A DNA stretch of 14,211 nucleotides from Planctomycetota bacterium (GCA_003671065.1 QWPU01000025.1:1938-16148), one strand, 5' to 3'. Counted from the stretch's first letter, positions 1 through 7,668 are shown. Notes: generated from the sequence alone by a model not told the origin. Numbers and translations: made by a program.

Positions 1-1
1 G

Positions 2-91
2 CAATCGATCGGAATGAACGCGCGCTACGAGCGGAGCACCTACGACCAAGGCGTTCCCGAGTGGAACTTCTCAATCGTCGCGTCGCGGTGA
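2..91 (+). CDS. C-terminal end of an unrecognised protein (partial)
   Basis: An open frame enters from the left edge and stops with TGA at 89-91. It gives 29 residues ending in P-E-W-N-F-S-I-V-A-S-R. The codons mostly end in G or C, as in the confident genes of this window, and the peptide has a balanced composition, so it is plausibly the end of a real gene. I do not recognise the family from so short a piece. It is convergent with the nos cluster on the opposite strand. A perfect 9-bp inverted repeat overlaps its stop codon, which fits a gene end. The other two frames here give arginine-rich peptides that look non-coding. Confidence 0.4.
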   Translation, partial: QSIGMNARYERSTYDQGVPEWNFSIVASR

Positions 92-98
92 CGATTGA
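71..98 (+). terminator. 9-bp perfect inverted repeat over a stop codon (possible terminator)
   Basis: TCAATCGTC at 71-79 pairs perfectly with GACGATTGA at 90-98 around a 10-base loop. The TGA of the partial left-edge gene (89-91) lies in the hairpin. There is no T-run after it on either strand, so it is not a classical Rho-independent terminator. Its position at a gene end is the main support. Confidence 0.35.
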
Positions 99-152
99 AG
101 CGCGCATTCGACACGCGACTTGGGACAGGCATCAACCACGCGCAGTCATTGA

Positions 153-370
153 ATGACATTTCACGGGAACGGAAGGACAGTCAACTTCCATGGGCTGCTG
201 ACATGCGCAGACTCGCGAACGCCGCGCGAACTGATCTTTGATCAGGGTCGTGGGGACATGTTCGTCGTCCGCATCGCAGGCAACTTCCAGAACGACACGA
301 TCATCGGCACCTTTGAGTACGGCGTTGAGACGGGCGTCGTCAGCATTCTCGACTCACAGCGCCGAGGGAC
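153..370 (+). pseudogene. Truncated beta-carbonic anhydrase remnant
   Basis: Beta-carbonic anhydrases interconvert CO2 and bicarbonate at a zinc held by Cys, His and Cys. The plus-strand frame opening at ATG 153 carries the family core in order. G-N-G-R-T-V is reminiscent of the usual G-N-x-R-F-V. L-L-T-C-A-D-S-R contains the first zinc Cys and the Asp/Arg dyad. After it come E-L-I-F-D-Q-G-R-G-D-M-F-V-V-R-I-A-G-N and then F-E-Y-G-V-E. The segment that should hold the other two ligands, G-H-x-x-C-G-A, is missing: the frame reads I-L-D-S-Q-R-R-G there. It then runs into the antisense of nosL, ending at 488. The N-terminal part is also about 20-30 residues too short, and a stop codon lies directly before the ATG. 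I read it as a decayed fragment rather than a working enzyme. Identification of the fragment rests on the CADSR and GD-FVVR-AGN motifs. Confidence 0.6.
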
Positions 371-844
371 TCACTTCGGCATCGACGCTGCAGTCATTGG
401 TTTGACGGATGCGAAAGGCGTGAGTGTTCCACCCGCGCGTTCGATGAGTCGCGCTGCTTCGGCTTGCGTGGAACAGCAGACGATGTGAAAGTCCATCGGT
501 GTCTGCACACTCGAGCCAACGACGAAGTGTCCATCCTCAACGCGGATCCAACCATCGCGATCCGATTGCCCACTCCATCGCTCAAGAATGTTCGCCGCAT
601 CCTGTTGTTCCTGCCAGAACACCATGCAGCCAACATCATCGAACACCGCGTGCTCGCGCCGACCATCCACGATGTGCAACGCCGCCGCCGCATACTTCGT
701 CTCGATGATGCTCATGCCGCAATCCGCGCACACATCAACGCCGACTTGAAGCGTCGGCGGACCAGACGGCTCGGGATCCGTGCAACTCCACAGGAAGAAG
801 ACGCACACGGCGCTCAGTGCAACTCGTCGTTGATCGTGTTTCAT
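371..844 (-). CDS. nosL: NosL, copper-binding lipoprotein of the N2O reductase system
   Basis: NosL is an outward-facing lipoprotein that delivers Cu(I) to NosD and onward to the NosZ copper sites. The predicted product is 157 residues. The N-terminus has basic residues, a hydrophobic stretch and a lipobox-like L-W-S-C with Cys21 as the lipidated residue; Trp at -2 is unusual. The family metal motif C-A-D-C-G-M is at residues 39-44 (Cys39, Cys42, Met44), and the conserved T-P-M-D-F segment is at about 116-120. I chose the ATG at 844 because it overlaps the nosY stop as ATGA and sits directly before the signal peptide. The longer frame from 928 adds an unrelated arginine-rich extension inside nosY. 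It is the last gene of the nosZ-to-nosL chain. No T-rich terminator is visible beyond its stop. Confidence 0.9.
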   Translation of the reverse strand: MKHDQRRVALSAVCVFFLWSCTDPEPSGPPTLQVGVDVCADCGMSIIETKYAAAALHIVDGRREHAVFDDVGCMVFWQEQQDAANILERWSGQSDRDGWIRVEDGHFVVGSSVQTPMDFHIVCCSTQAEAARLIERAGGTLTPFASVKPMTAASMPK

Positions 845-1698
845 GCGGCGGGCTTTCGTGCGAAGAGAAACGCCGCCACCAACACGGGGACGACAGCCCA
901 CAGTGTGAGTGATCCTGCGGCAATCCACGGCAATGCCGTTGGTAGTTTGTCCATCACATACTGACCGACTGGTCCGAGGACATCAAGCGGAATGCCCGAT
1001 GCATCAAGCGACCAGATCTTGAAGATCTGCAACGGGTTCACGATGCATGCCGCGAGAATGGACTGAATCGACAACTTCCACGTCAATGTGCCCGCCATCA
1101 ATCCAAGGTCAGTTGCAAACGCGAGCAACAGCCAGATGAACACCGCGAGACCTGTCGCCATGCTGGTGCGACGCGACAAGACGCTGATGAGCAAGCCAAC
1201 GCCGAGCATGCCGAGTGCGAGAAACTGCGTCAGCAACGCGAGGACAACAAGCGCACTCGCGCCATCTGCATCCGCGCGCGTGGCGACGATGGCAGCGCAA
1301 AGTCCGAACCCCAGAAAGATCGACGCGGTGAGTGCAAGCGCGAGGCCGAGCCACTTCCCTGCGATGACTTCAAATCGAGTGACGGGCTGTGAAAGCAGAA
1401 ACGCGAGCATGCCCCGCTCGCGTTCCCCCGCCACGCTCGCAGCGCCTGCAGTCAATGCCATCAGTGGGACAACGAGCGTCACAAGATTGACGAGTCCAGC
1501 GGTCGTGCGTCCGAATCCGCTGAGCCCTTCGCCGCCACCTGCGGACGCCGAGAGAAATGAAACGGCGACACCGAGCAACACAAACGCGGCGGTGTTCAAC
1601 GCGAACCAACGGCTGCGCAGCGCGTCGCGAAGTTCTCGCCGCGCAATTGCCCAGATGTTTGCGAGCGCGCTCTCAGGCGCGGGCGTGCATGCAAGCAT
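841..1698 (-). CDS. nosY: NosY, membrane permease of the NosFY ABC system
   Basis: NosY is the membrane half of the NosFY ABC complex that works with NosD in maturing the copper centres of NosZ. The product is 285 residues. It opens with an amphipathic R-R-E-L-R-D-A-L-R-S-R-W segment (about 20-31), the usual coupling helix of ABC-2/NosY proteins, followed by about six hydrophobic membrane segments. The E-R-E-R-G-M-L segment and N-P-L-Q-I-F-K-I-W are typical of the family. I place the start at ATG 1698 because AAAGGAG lies 7 bases before it. The frame extends to 1812, but that extension is antisense-like sequence within nosF. The gene overlaps the end of nosF by 26 bases and ends with TGA inside the nosL start (ATGA), so translation is probably coupled on both sides. 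Confidence 0.92.
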   Translation of the reverse strand: MLACTPAPESALANIWAIARRELRDALRSRWFALNTAAFVLLGVAVSFLSASAGGGEGLSGFGRTTAGLVNLVTLVVPLMALTAGAASVAGERERGMLAFLLSQPVTRFEVIAGKWLGLALALTASIFLGFGLCAAIVATRADADGASALVVLALLTQFLALGMLGVGLLISVLSRRTSMATGLAVFIWLLLAFATDLGLMAGTLTWKLSIQSILAACIVNPLQIFKIWSLDASGIPLDVLGPVGQYVMDKLPTALPWIAAGSLTLWAVVPVLVAAFLFARKPAA

Positions 1699-2380
1699 CG
1701 CATCGCTCCTTTCGTTCTCCAGCGACTCGCTCGCAAGATTGGCTTCGCTGCGGCGAATTGCTGTGCAACAGACCGTCGACAATCCACAACGCACGTTTGG
1801 CAAGAATCGCAACTTCTTCAGGCCGATGCGATGCGAACACTACTGTTCGACCTTCGCCACGCAACCCAACAAGGAGATGCAGAAAGGCTTCGCGACCTTC
1901 AATGTCAAGGCTCGCGGAGAGTTCATCAAGCACAAGCACAGGTGCATCGCCGAGCAACGCGATCGCAAGCGCGAGCCGCTGCTTCATGCCGCCACTGAGC
2001 ACGCGCGCTCGAGCGCCTGCATGTTCTGCAAGCGACACTGGCCCAAGGACCGCCGCAACATCTACGCGTCGATCACCACGCAACGCCGCATAAAACCGAA
2101 CCACTTCATCGACCCGCATGTCGTCGCGAAAGGCGAGCTCTTGCGGCACATATCCAATGAGTCGGCGCGCGCGCTTGCCATCGCGTTGCACATCGAAGCC
2201 ACCGATGGTGATGCTGCCCTTGAACGCATGAACACCCGTCAAGCATTGGATGAGCGTGCTCTTTCCCGCGCCATTCGTGCCGCAGATCGCGACCGCTTCA
2301 CCTGCTGCAACATCGAGCGAGACACCGCGCAGCACATCAAGCTTGCCAAACGACATGTGAACGTTTCGCACACTGATCAT
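1673..2380 (-). CDS. nosF: NosF, ABC transporter ATPase
   Basis: This is the cytoplasmic ATP-hydrolysing subunit that powers NosY and, through it, NosD during NosZ copper-site assembly. It has 235 residues. All nucleotide-binding motifs are visible: Walker A G-T-N-G-A-G-K-S-T (34-42), Q-loop Gln80, signature L-S-G-G-M-K-Q-R (128-135), Walker B V-L-V-L-D-E (148-153) and H-loop His185. The segment after Walker B reads E-L-S-A-S-L-D, where many relatives have E-P-T-x-x-L-D; the D-loop Asp is kept. The last 25-30 residues are polar and unlike the core. They include the part that overlaps the nosY start. The ATG at 2380 overlaps the nosD stop as ATGA. Confidence 0.93.
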   Translation of the reverse strand: MISVRNVHMSFGKLDVLRGVSLDVAAGEAVAICGTNGAGKSTLIQCLTGVHAFKGSITIGGFDVQRDGKRARRLIGYVPQELAFRDDMRVDEVVRFYAALRGDRRVDVAAVLGPVSLAEHAGARARVLSGGMKQRLALAIALLGDAPVLVLDELSASLDIEGREAFLHLLVGLRGEGRTVVFASHRPEEVAILAKRALWIVDGLLHSNSPQRSQSCERVAGERKERCDACMHARA

Positions 2381-3762
2381 GACATGCCTCCAAGTGCCGC
2401 GAGCGCTGACACGACGAGCAACGCGAATGCTGCAAGGGCGGCGCGTACCGCGCTGAATCCTTCTTCCGATGCGCGACCGACGCGACCAGCAGTGAGCGCC
2501 GCGGTCGCGTCCGTTGGGAGTCGCGTGCGCGGAAACTCATCGACAAACACCCCTCCTGGACGCATCGCAGGAATTGCGCGCGCAACGAAGTCAATCGCCT
2601 GCTCTGCAGGGCTGAAGCGAAGCACCGCGAGCCTTGGTTCGCGTTCGATGAGTTCACTGAAGAGTGCCACGGGTTCGTGCACCCACTCACCGATGCCGTC
2701 GCCATCCTCGTCGTAGCCGATGTAATCCGACCAGTAGTTGCCGCCCTCGCCGCGCGAGAATGCGTTGCTGTAGAGATCGCCGCGGCCGAGCGGCGTCACA
2801 GTGCGCAGATTGTCAAAGAACGCGTTGTCCGCAATCACGTTCCCCTTCGCGTTCGGCAAAACTTCCATCGCGGTGTTGTTGCACGAGATGACATTTCCGC
2901 AAATCTCTGCAGGTCCAGGGCGAAACGGCGCATCGTCTATGTACATACCGACGCAGTTCTCACGAATGAGATTTCGTCCTATGCGGTAGTCGGAGACTTC
3001 CTTCAAACCAATGCCGAATCCGCTTGGGCCGCGATTGCGCGCGATCAGGTTGTCGCGCACATCCACGCCTTCGCTGTACATGATGTAGAGCCCAACGGAG
3101 TTTCCGAGAAGTTCGTTATGTTCAATGCGAACTTGATGGCTGTACATGAGATGAAATCCGTAGCGACACCGCTCAACGCGATTCCCGCGTACTTCCACCG
3201 CAGTCGAGTACCACAGCACAGCATCGCGTCCATCGTGAAGCGTGTTGTTCTCGATGCGCGCGCGATCGGATTTCCAGATTCGAAGCCCATCGCCACGGCG
3301 CGCAATGTCGAGCGACTTTCCTCCAACCGTATTGCCGCGCACGACGCTGTCTGGTGCGCCGCGCAGATCAATGCCAAAGAGCACATCTTCGAGTCGGTTG
3401 TCTTCAATCACCGCCCGCGGTGCGAGCACGCGAATGCCGCAGTTTTCCTTGTCGAGATCTGTACCCGTCGCACGGATATCGAATCCGCGCACAGTCACAT
3501 CGGGCGCGGTGATGAGGATGAGATCGCCTCGCCCGAACCCTTCGATCACAGGACGACCAATTCCTTCAAGCGTGAGTGGTTTATCAATCGTGATGACGCC
3601 GCGGTACGAACCGCTTTCGACACGCACAACATCGCCAGGTGCTGCTGCGACAATTCTGCTCGCGAGGTCGCGCGCATCCGTTGCATCTGGTGGCAACGGA
3701 TGCGGCGCGTTCCCGCAAGAAAACCCTGCAAGCATGGATGCAAGCACGAAGTGGAACATCAT
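2377..3762 (-). CDS. nosD: NosD, periplasmic beta-helix copper-insertion protein
   Basis: NosD is the extracytoplasmic factor needed to build the CuZ site of NosZ, acting with NosF, NosY and NosL. It has 461 residues. A hydrophobic leader ends in L-A-G-F-S-C-G, so a lipoprotein cleavage at Cys16 is possible but the lipobox is poor. Residues about 70-320 form repeated parallel beta-helix (CASH-type) turns with many short V-R-G-N / I-E-N-N units. The diagnostic G-N-Y-W-S-D-Y segment is at 341-347, followed by D-E-D-G-D-G-I-G. Residues about 438-458 form a single hydrophobic helix that would anchor the C-terminus in the membrane. The ATG at 3762 overlaps the stop of the NosB-like gene (ATGA), and the gene ends in an ATGA overlap with nosF. 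Confidence 0.93.
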   Translation of the reverse strand: MMFHFVLASMLAGFSCGNAPHPLPPDATDARDLASRIVAAAPGDVVRVESGSYRGVITIDKPLTLEGIGRPVIEGFGRGDLILITAPDVTVRGFDIRATGTDLDKENCGIRVLAPRAVIEDNRLEDVLFGIDLRGAPDSVVRGNTVGGKSLDIARRGDGLRIWKSDRARIENNTLHDGRDAVLWYSTAVEVRGNRVERCRYGFHLMYSHQVRIEHNELLGNSVGLYIMYSEGVDVRDNLIARNRGPSGFGIGLKEVSDYRIGRNLIRENCVGMYIDDAPFRPGPAEICGNVISCNNTAMEVLPNAKGNVIADNAFFDNLRTVTPLGRGDLYSNAFSRGEGGNYWSDYIGYDEDGDGIGEWVHEPVALFSELIEREPRLAVLRFSPAEQAIDFVARAIPAMRPGGVFVDEFPRTRLPTDATAALTAGRVGRASEEGFSAVRAALAAFALLVVSALAALGGMS

Positions 3763-4436
3763 GCCACTCCAGTCGTCGTGCGACGTGCTGCCAAGTCATG
3801 CAGTGGTTTGTACGCGCGTCGGTGCAAGAGGAGACCGACGATGGTGATGACGGAACTTCCCGCCGCGAGCCACCAACCAGTTTCTAAGCGAGCGATAGTG
3901 CGAAACTGCCCGATTTCACCGATGCCAATTGCAGGAGCGGTGAACGGCTTCACGCTCGCGGAAAGCGGCGCGTGCGGATCGAGATTCTGTCCAAAGTGGT
4001 AGAGCCAGAATTGCAAATCAACGATGAAACCAAGCGGAAACAGCAATGCGGGCAAGACGAGTAAGACCGCCCACTTGCTGCGCACACTCGCAGCCCCTTC
4101 AATCAACAGAAACATTGCGACGATCATCCACACGGAAGAAGCCCGCTCGAACGAGGCTGCCTCGCCGAGTGGACGCATTCCGATGTAGTGGTTCAGTCCA
4201 TCGACTTCCTGCACATCGCCCGCGAGCGTGTTCACATACGCGATCACTTCGAGCCCATCTGGATACTGCGGCGCTTCGAGCAGCATGCTCCAGTAGGGAA
4301 AGAAAATTGAAATGACGAGTAGCACGCGCGCGATCGCAAGCGTCACCGTCGGCGCGAGGTATCGGAAACCCCGCGCGAGCAACTCGTCGTCGCTCACGCG
4401 GGGCCCTAGCAAACTCAGCAGCGTGGATCGGCTCAC
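3759..4436 (-). CDS. nosB: NosB-like polytopic membrane protein of clade II nos clusters
   Basis: The product has 225 residues and about four hydrophobic helices, near 27-51, 101-118, 120-148 and 186-205. Between helices 1 and 2 is a long extracytoplasmic loop with A-P-Q-Y-P-D-G-L (55-62) and V-D-G-L-N-H-Y-I-G-M (78-87). From memory these motifs occur in the membrane protein usually encoded directly after clade II nosZ. The role of NosB is not established; a part in electron transfer or NosZ maturation is inferred from synteny only. It starts with GTG at 4436, overlapping the nosZ stop as GTGA, and ends in an ATGA overlap with nosD. The position between nosZ and nosD is the strongest support for the name. 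Confidence 0.78.
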   Translation of the reverse strand: MSRSTLLSLLGPRVSDDELLARGFRYLAPTVTLAIARVLLVISIFFPYWSMLLEAPQYPDGLEVIAYVNTLAGDVQEVDGLNHYIGMRPLGEAASFERASSVWMIVAMFLLIEGAASVRSKWAVLLVLPALLFPLGFIVDLQFWLYHFGQNLDPHAPLSASVKPFTAPAIGIGEIGQFRTIARLETGWWLAAGSSVITIVGLLLHRRAYKPLHDLAARRTTTGVA

Positions 4437-6517
4437 TGCTTTGTTGCCTCCGTCAACTTGGCATCAGGCGCAGCTGGCTTCACCACGAGATAGCCGAGCA
4501 TCTCCAAGTGCAACGCGGAGCAGAACTCCGTGCAATAGAAGGGATACACGCCGGGCTTTCCCGCCTTGAAGTGAATCGTGGATGCCTCGCCAGGCTCAAG
4601 ACTGAGATTGATGTTGTAACCACCAATGCAGAATCCGTGCGTTGCGTCCATCGACTGCTCAAGGCTCGTGATCTTCCATGTGATGTTGTCGCCCTCGGTC
4701 ACTTCCACACGATCCGGCGCGAAGTGACTTCGCACCGCAGTCATGTACACGGTCACATCATGACCATCATGCACGACGCGCTCTTCGCCAGCCTTCACCG
4801 CGGTTGGGTCGATCGATTGCGTGTGTGGATTCCAGCCAATGGCTGGGTAAATCGTCCATGGCTTCAACTTGTCAGCCTTGATCATCTGCGCGTAGTGCGG
4901 CTCGCCAACACCGATCGGCATGTCGTAGAGCACAGGCATCGTTGTGCCAGGCGAGTTGATGTCGACGAGTTGGAAGTTCTGTGGAAGAAGCGGACCAGTG
5001 GGGAAGAATCGATCGAGCGACCACTTGTTCATCGCGACGAGATAGCGACCATCGGGCGAAACGGAGTCGCCTTCAGCCGTCACCAAGTGACCGATGTTGT
5101 ATTGCACAGGTGTCTTCGTCACGAGCTTCCACGGCTCTTCGCTATGCAACGATGCGTACTCGCCACCGAGCGTCCAACGCGCCACTGCGCTGTCGAGGAA
5201 GAGCGACGTGTATGCGTAGCCCTTGTCGTCGTACTGTGTGTGCAGAGGTCCAAGACCCAATTCGACTTGCTTCTCCATCACTGCGTCGAAGTCAAGCACA
5301 GGAACGCCGTAGACATCCGTACCCGAGTACTTCTTCGAGGCGATCGCTTCGCGAATCTTCTTCGTGCTGTAGATCGTCACGTGCGGATCAAGCTTGCCTG
5401 CGACGACCACGAACTCACCGTTGGGCGTGACATCCACGCCGTGCGGACTCTTCGGTTCGGGTGTCAAGCACAACACACCTTCGTCAACCGCTGTCTTGAT
5501 TGAAATCACGGGGAATCCGTTGACCAACTTCGCGCCGCCCTTGGCGAACACGGCTTCGGCCTTCTTCCAATCGATGATGTGAAGGTAGTCCGTGTCGCGC
5601 TGGCTGCAGCCTGCTTCGAAGTTCACTTCGCCAATCTTGAAACCAGGCGTGACGGACTCGACGCAGAAACTGTTGCCGAAGATCAGACCGTTGCTGGCTT
5701 TCTTGCCTGCATCAAAGAGATCTTGGAAGTACGGCGGCAATTCAAGCGCGAACGACTTCGTCTGATCCACACGCCCAGCAGCGCGATCGAACTTCCACAA
5801 CGTGACCATGCCCCGATACGCGGATTGGTAGTCATCGACGGAGGCATAGCTGAAACCGAGCGGTGTCGAATACTGTCCGCCTTCGATGATGTATTCCGAA
5901 TCTGGCGTGACGAACGACGCGCCGTGATCACTCACCGTCAGCGGGTTCTTCACAATCTGCTTCGTCTCCATGTCTCGCAGATCAATGACAGCCAAGCGCG
6001 CGTTCGCCTTGTCGCCGATGAAAAGGAACTGCCCGTCGTACTCGCCACCCGTCTCGCTCAACGCTGGATGGTGCGTGTCGCCCCAACGAATCTCGGTGCC
6101 TTGATGGTCGCCTTGCGCGAGGATCTCTTCACCAACGGGGAAACCGTAGCCCTGCCATGGCTCAGGCGAAAACACGGCAATCGTGCGAAGCAATCGCATC
6201 GACGGCACGCCAATCATGAAGACCTGACCAGAGTGACCACCCGACGCAAAGATGATGTACTCATCGTGCGTTCCGCTTGGAAGGTATGTCTTGAGTGCGG
6301 CGGAGAGATCTTCGATACGAAGCTTGCGATCGGTCGCAATCTTCTGCAGTTCAGCAACGGCTGCAGCATTCAAAACGACAGGCGCAGCTTCTGCTTCTTT
6401 GCGGCGCTTCTTCTTCGTCTCTTGCGCGTGTGCTTGCGGCGGGTTGTACACAAAACTCGCGCCGACGCCGATCGTCATTGCGAGAGTAAGAAAACCGATG
6501 GAAAGACGCGGACTCAT
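4433..6517 (-). CDS. nosZ: NosZ, nitrous oxide reductase, clade II (Sec-dependent)
   Basis: NosZ reduces N2O to N2 in the periplasm using electrons from cytochrome c. The 694-residue product begins with a Sec-type signal peptide (A-H-A cleavage region near residue 31) with no twin arginine, which places it in clade II. A lysine/arginine-rich linker follows (35-40). The N-terminal beta-propeller holds the seven CuZ histidines: His149 and His150 (D-T-H-H-P), His198, His359 (S-P-H-G), His426 (G-P-L-H), His477 (I-G-H-L) and His541 (E-P-H-Y). The C-terminal cupredoxin domain holds CuA: His627, then C-T-E-F-C-S-A-L-H-L-E-M at 662-673 (Cys662, Cys666, His670, Met673). AAGGAG lies 8 bases before the ATG, within the end of the upstream cytochrome gene. 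All key ligands are intact. Confidence 0.97.
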   Translation of the reverse strand: MSPRLSIGFLTLAMTIGVGASFVYNPPQAHAQETKKKRRKEAEAAPVVLNAAAVAELQKIATDRKLRIEDLSAALKTYLPSGTHDEYIIFASGGHSGQVFMIGVPSMRLLRTIAVFSPEPWQGYGFPVGEEILAQGDHQGTEIRWGDTHHPALSETGGEYDGQFLFIGDKANARLAVIDLRDMETKQIVKNPLTVSDHGASFVTPDSEYIIEGGQYSTPLGFSYASVDDYQSAYRGMVTLWKFDRAAGRVDQTKSFALELPPYFQDLFDAGKKASNGLIFGNSFCVESVTPGFKIGEVNFEAGCSQRDTDYLHIIDWKKAEAVFAKGGAKLVNGFPVISIKTAVDEGVLCLTPEPKSPHGVDVTPNGEFVVVAGKLDPHVTIYSTKKIREAIASKKYSGTDVYGVPVLDFDAVMEKQVELGLGPLHTQYDDKGYAYTSLFLDSAVARWTLGGEYASLHSEEPWKLVTKTPVQYNIGHLVTAEGDSVSPDGRYLVAMNKWSLDRFFPTGPLLPQNFQLVDINSPGTTMPVLYDMPIGVGEPHYAQMIKADKLKPWTIYPAIGWNPHTQSIDPTAVKAGEERVVHDGHDVTVYMTAVRSHFAPDRVEVTEGDNITWKITSLEQSMDATHGFCIGGYNINLSLEPGEASTIHFKAGKPGVYPFYCTEFCSALHLEMLGYLVVKPAAPDAKLTEATKQ

Positions 6518-6520
6518 GAT

Positions 6521-7498
6521 TCAGGCTCCTTGTGATGGGGCGACACTGGCGCCGCCCGGTTGCTTCTGCAGCCAACGCAGATACGAAATGACTTGGAACA
6601 AACGGTCATCGTTCAGCGCTGGATTACCGCCACGCGGCGGCATATCGACTTTGGTTGTGTTGAGCGGATCACTCGTTGAGCGACCCTTGGTGAGGAAGGC
6701 GATGAGTGCCTCGTCGTCCTTCATGTCGCGCACAAATGTGCTTGCAACAAGGTCTTTTCCAAGCTTTGCGACACCGCGCGCATCCGCGCCATGGCACGAG
6801 ATGCAACTCATGACATAGAGCTGCGCGCCTGCAGCGATGTCCGCGCTCTCGTACTCTTCGTCCTGATACTGCGTGTTCGCCGCGCTACTTCCCTCCGCGC
6901 TTGCTGCTGGCGCTGGCGCCATGGACATGAGCACCTCGAACAGATGCTCGGCGGTCACGGTTGGCAGCGTCGGCATGCGATCACGATTCTGCAGCGCGCG
7001 CACATAGGCGACGACATCGTCAACTTGCGCATCGGAGAGATTTGGATTGCCGCCCGATGGTGGCATCGCGATGCCCGTCGTATTGAGTGGATCCGATGCG
7101 TCGCGGCCCTTGCGAATAAACGCGTGGAAGTCAGCGTCGGGGAGAGTTCGCGCATACACACTTGCAACGAGATCCTTTCCCAAGCCCGTCATTCCGCGAC
7201 CATTCGCAGCATGACACGTTGAGCATGTTGCGTAGAACATCGCCCGCCCGCGCGTTGCTTGTGTGATGTCGAGCATCGCGCCATCAACGGGTGGAAGTCC
7301 ATCAAGCGACGTGTCGCGCAAGAACCAGGTCTGCACAGAAATCATGGCCGCACGGGCGGTGTAGACGAGACCAGCAACAGCGAGACACGCAACCGCGAGG
7401 ATCCCGAGCGCGAGGCGTTCGGTTGCGCCTCTGCGAGCGCGAGATGCACGGCGTTTCGTCGCGGACGAGTTGTTGGTAGATGCAAAGTGCTTATGCAT
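6521..7498 (-). CDS. Membrane-anchored dihaem cytochrome c (NosC-like)
   Basis: This is probably an electron carrier to NosZ. The 325-residue product has a basic N-terminus, one membrane anchor (about 28-52) and two class I cytochrome c domains made by an internal duplication. Domain 1 has C-S-T-C-H at 92-96 with probable axial Met145. Domain 2 has C-I-S-C-H at 232-236 with probable axial Met286. Both copies share G-L/K-L-G-K-D-L-V-A-S, S-D-P-L-N-T-T and M-P-P-x-G-G-N-P. An acidic, alanine-rich linker joins them (about 195-222). Wolinella-type clusters are known to encode two monohaem NosC proteins; this looks like one two-domain counterpart. The gene ends 3 bases before nosZ and carries the nosZ ribosome-binding site. 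The ATG at 7498 has no clear Shine-Dalgarno sequence. Confidence 0.88.
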   Translation of the reverse strand: MHKHFASTNNSSATKRRASRARRGATERLALGILAVACLAVAGLVYTARAAMISVQTWFLRDTSLDGLPPVDGAMLDITQATRGRAMFYATCSTCHAANGRGMTGLGKDLVASVYARTLPDADFHAFIRKGRDASDPLNTTGIAMPPSGGNPNLSDAQVDDVVAYVRALQNRDRMPTLPTVTAEHLFEVLMSMAPAPAASAEGSSAANTQYQDEEYESADIAAGAQLYVMSCISCHGADARGVAKLGKDLVASTFVRDMKDDEALIAFLTKGRSTSDPLNTTKVDMPPRGGNPALNDDRLFQVISYLRWLQKQPGGASVAPSQGA

Positions 7499-7509
7499 AG
7501 ATACAGATA

Positions 7510-7515
7510 CTTATA
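7510..7515 (-). promoter_or_regulatory. Possible -10 element before the dihaem cytochrome gene
   Basis: On the minus strand TATAAG (5 of 6 to the consensus) lies 11 bases before the ATG at 7498, and I find no good -35 at 16-18 bases. Transcription from it would give a leader of only about 5 bases, matching the absence of a Shine-Dalgarno sequence. It is a weak prediction. The gene may simply be read through from upstream. Confidence 0.3.
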
Positions 7516-7552
7516 TCCGTAATTCGCCCTACAAGGTAAGCTTCCCGCCGAT

Positions 7553-7578
7553 TCTGATCCAGATTCAACGAAAATCTG
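7553..7578. repeat. Cluster of small inverted repeats in the 170-bp gap before the dihaem cytochrome gene
   Basis: TCTG at 7553-7556 and CAGA at 7560-7563 form a short dyad. CAGATT at 7560-7565 and AATCTG at 7573-7578 form a second one with a 7-base spacer. The two share an arm. They lie about 55-80 bases upstream of the cytochrome ATG, so a regulator site is possible. Spacing does not fit the FNR/DNR pattern TTGAT-N4-ATCAA. The rest of the gap (7499-7668) shows no gene. Confidence 0.3.
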
Positions 7579-7668
7579 AAGCGGCGCGAGGGCGCAGACC
7601 CGTGACAATTCGGGCATTACCCGGCAGCCGGTGCGCGCTATCCCCCGCTCTCGGCTCACTTTGGAACC

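Noticed and set aside
1088..2716. 542-residue plus-strand open frame
   Set aside because: Composition is Ala/Arg/Ser-rich with no domain. It is fully antisense to nosY, nosF and the end of nosD, whose motifs are clear.
2677..4002. 441-residue plus-strand open frame
   Set aside because: Antisense shadow of nosD and the NosB-like gene. It has no recognisable motif, and the opposite strand shows the conserved GNYWSDY and NHYIGM segments.
5579..6535. 318-residue plus-strand open frame opposite nosZ
   Set aside because: Shadow caused by high GC. The NosZ frame on the other strand holds the signal peptide and CuZ histidines.
7547..7570. FNR/DNR-type box (TTGA...ATCA on the minus strand) before the dihaem cytochrome
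   Set aside because: The right half should read TCAA at the position where ATCA occurs. Only one of four bases agrees.
7599..7635. Hairpin terminator between the polyferredoxin and dihaem cytochrome genes
   Set aside because: Only 4-bp GC stems (CGGG/CCCG, CCGG/CCGG) with no T-run on the minus strand, expected by chance in GC-rich DNA.
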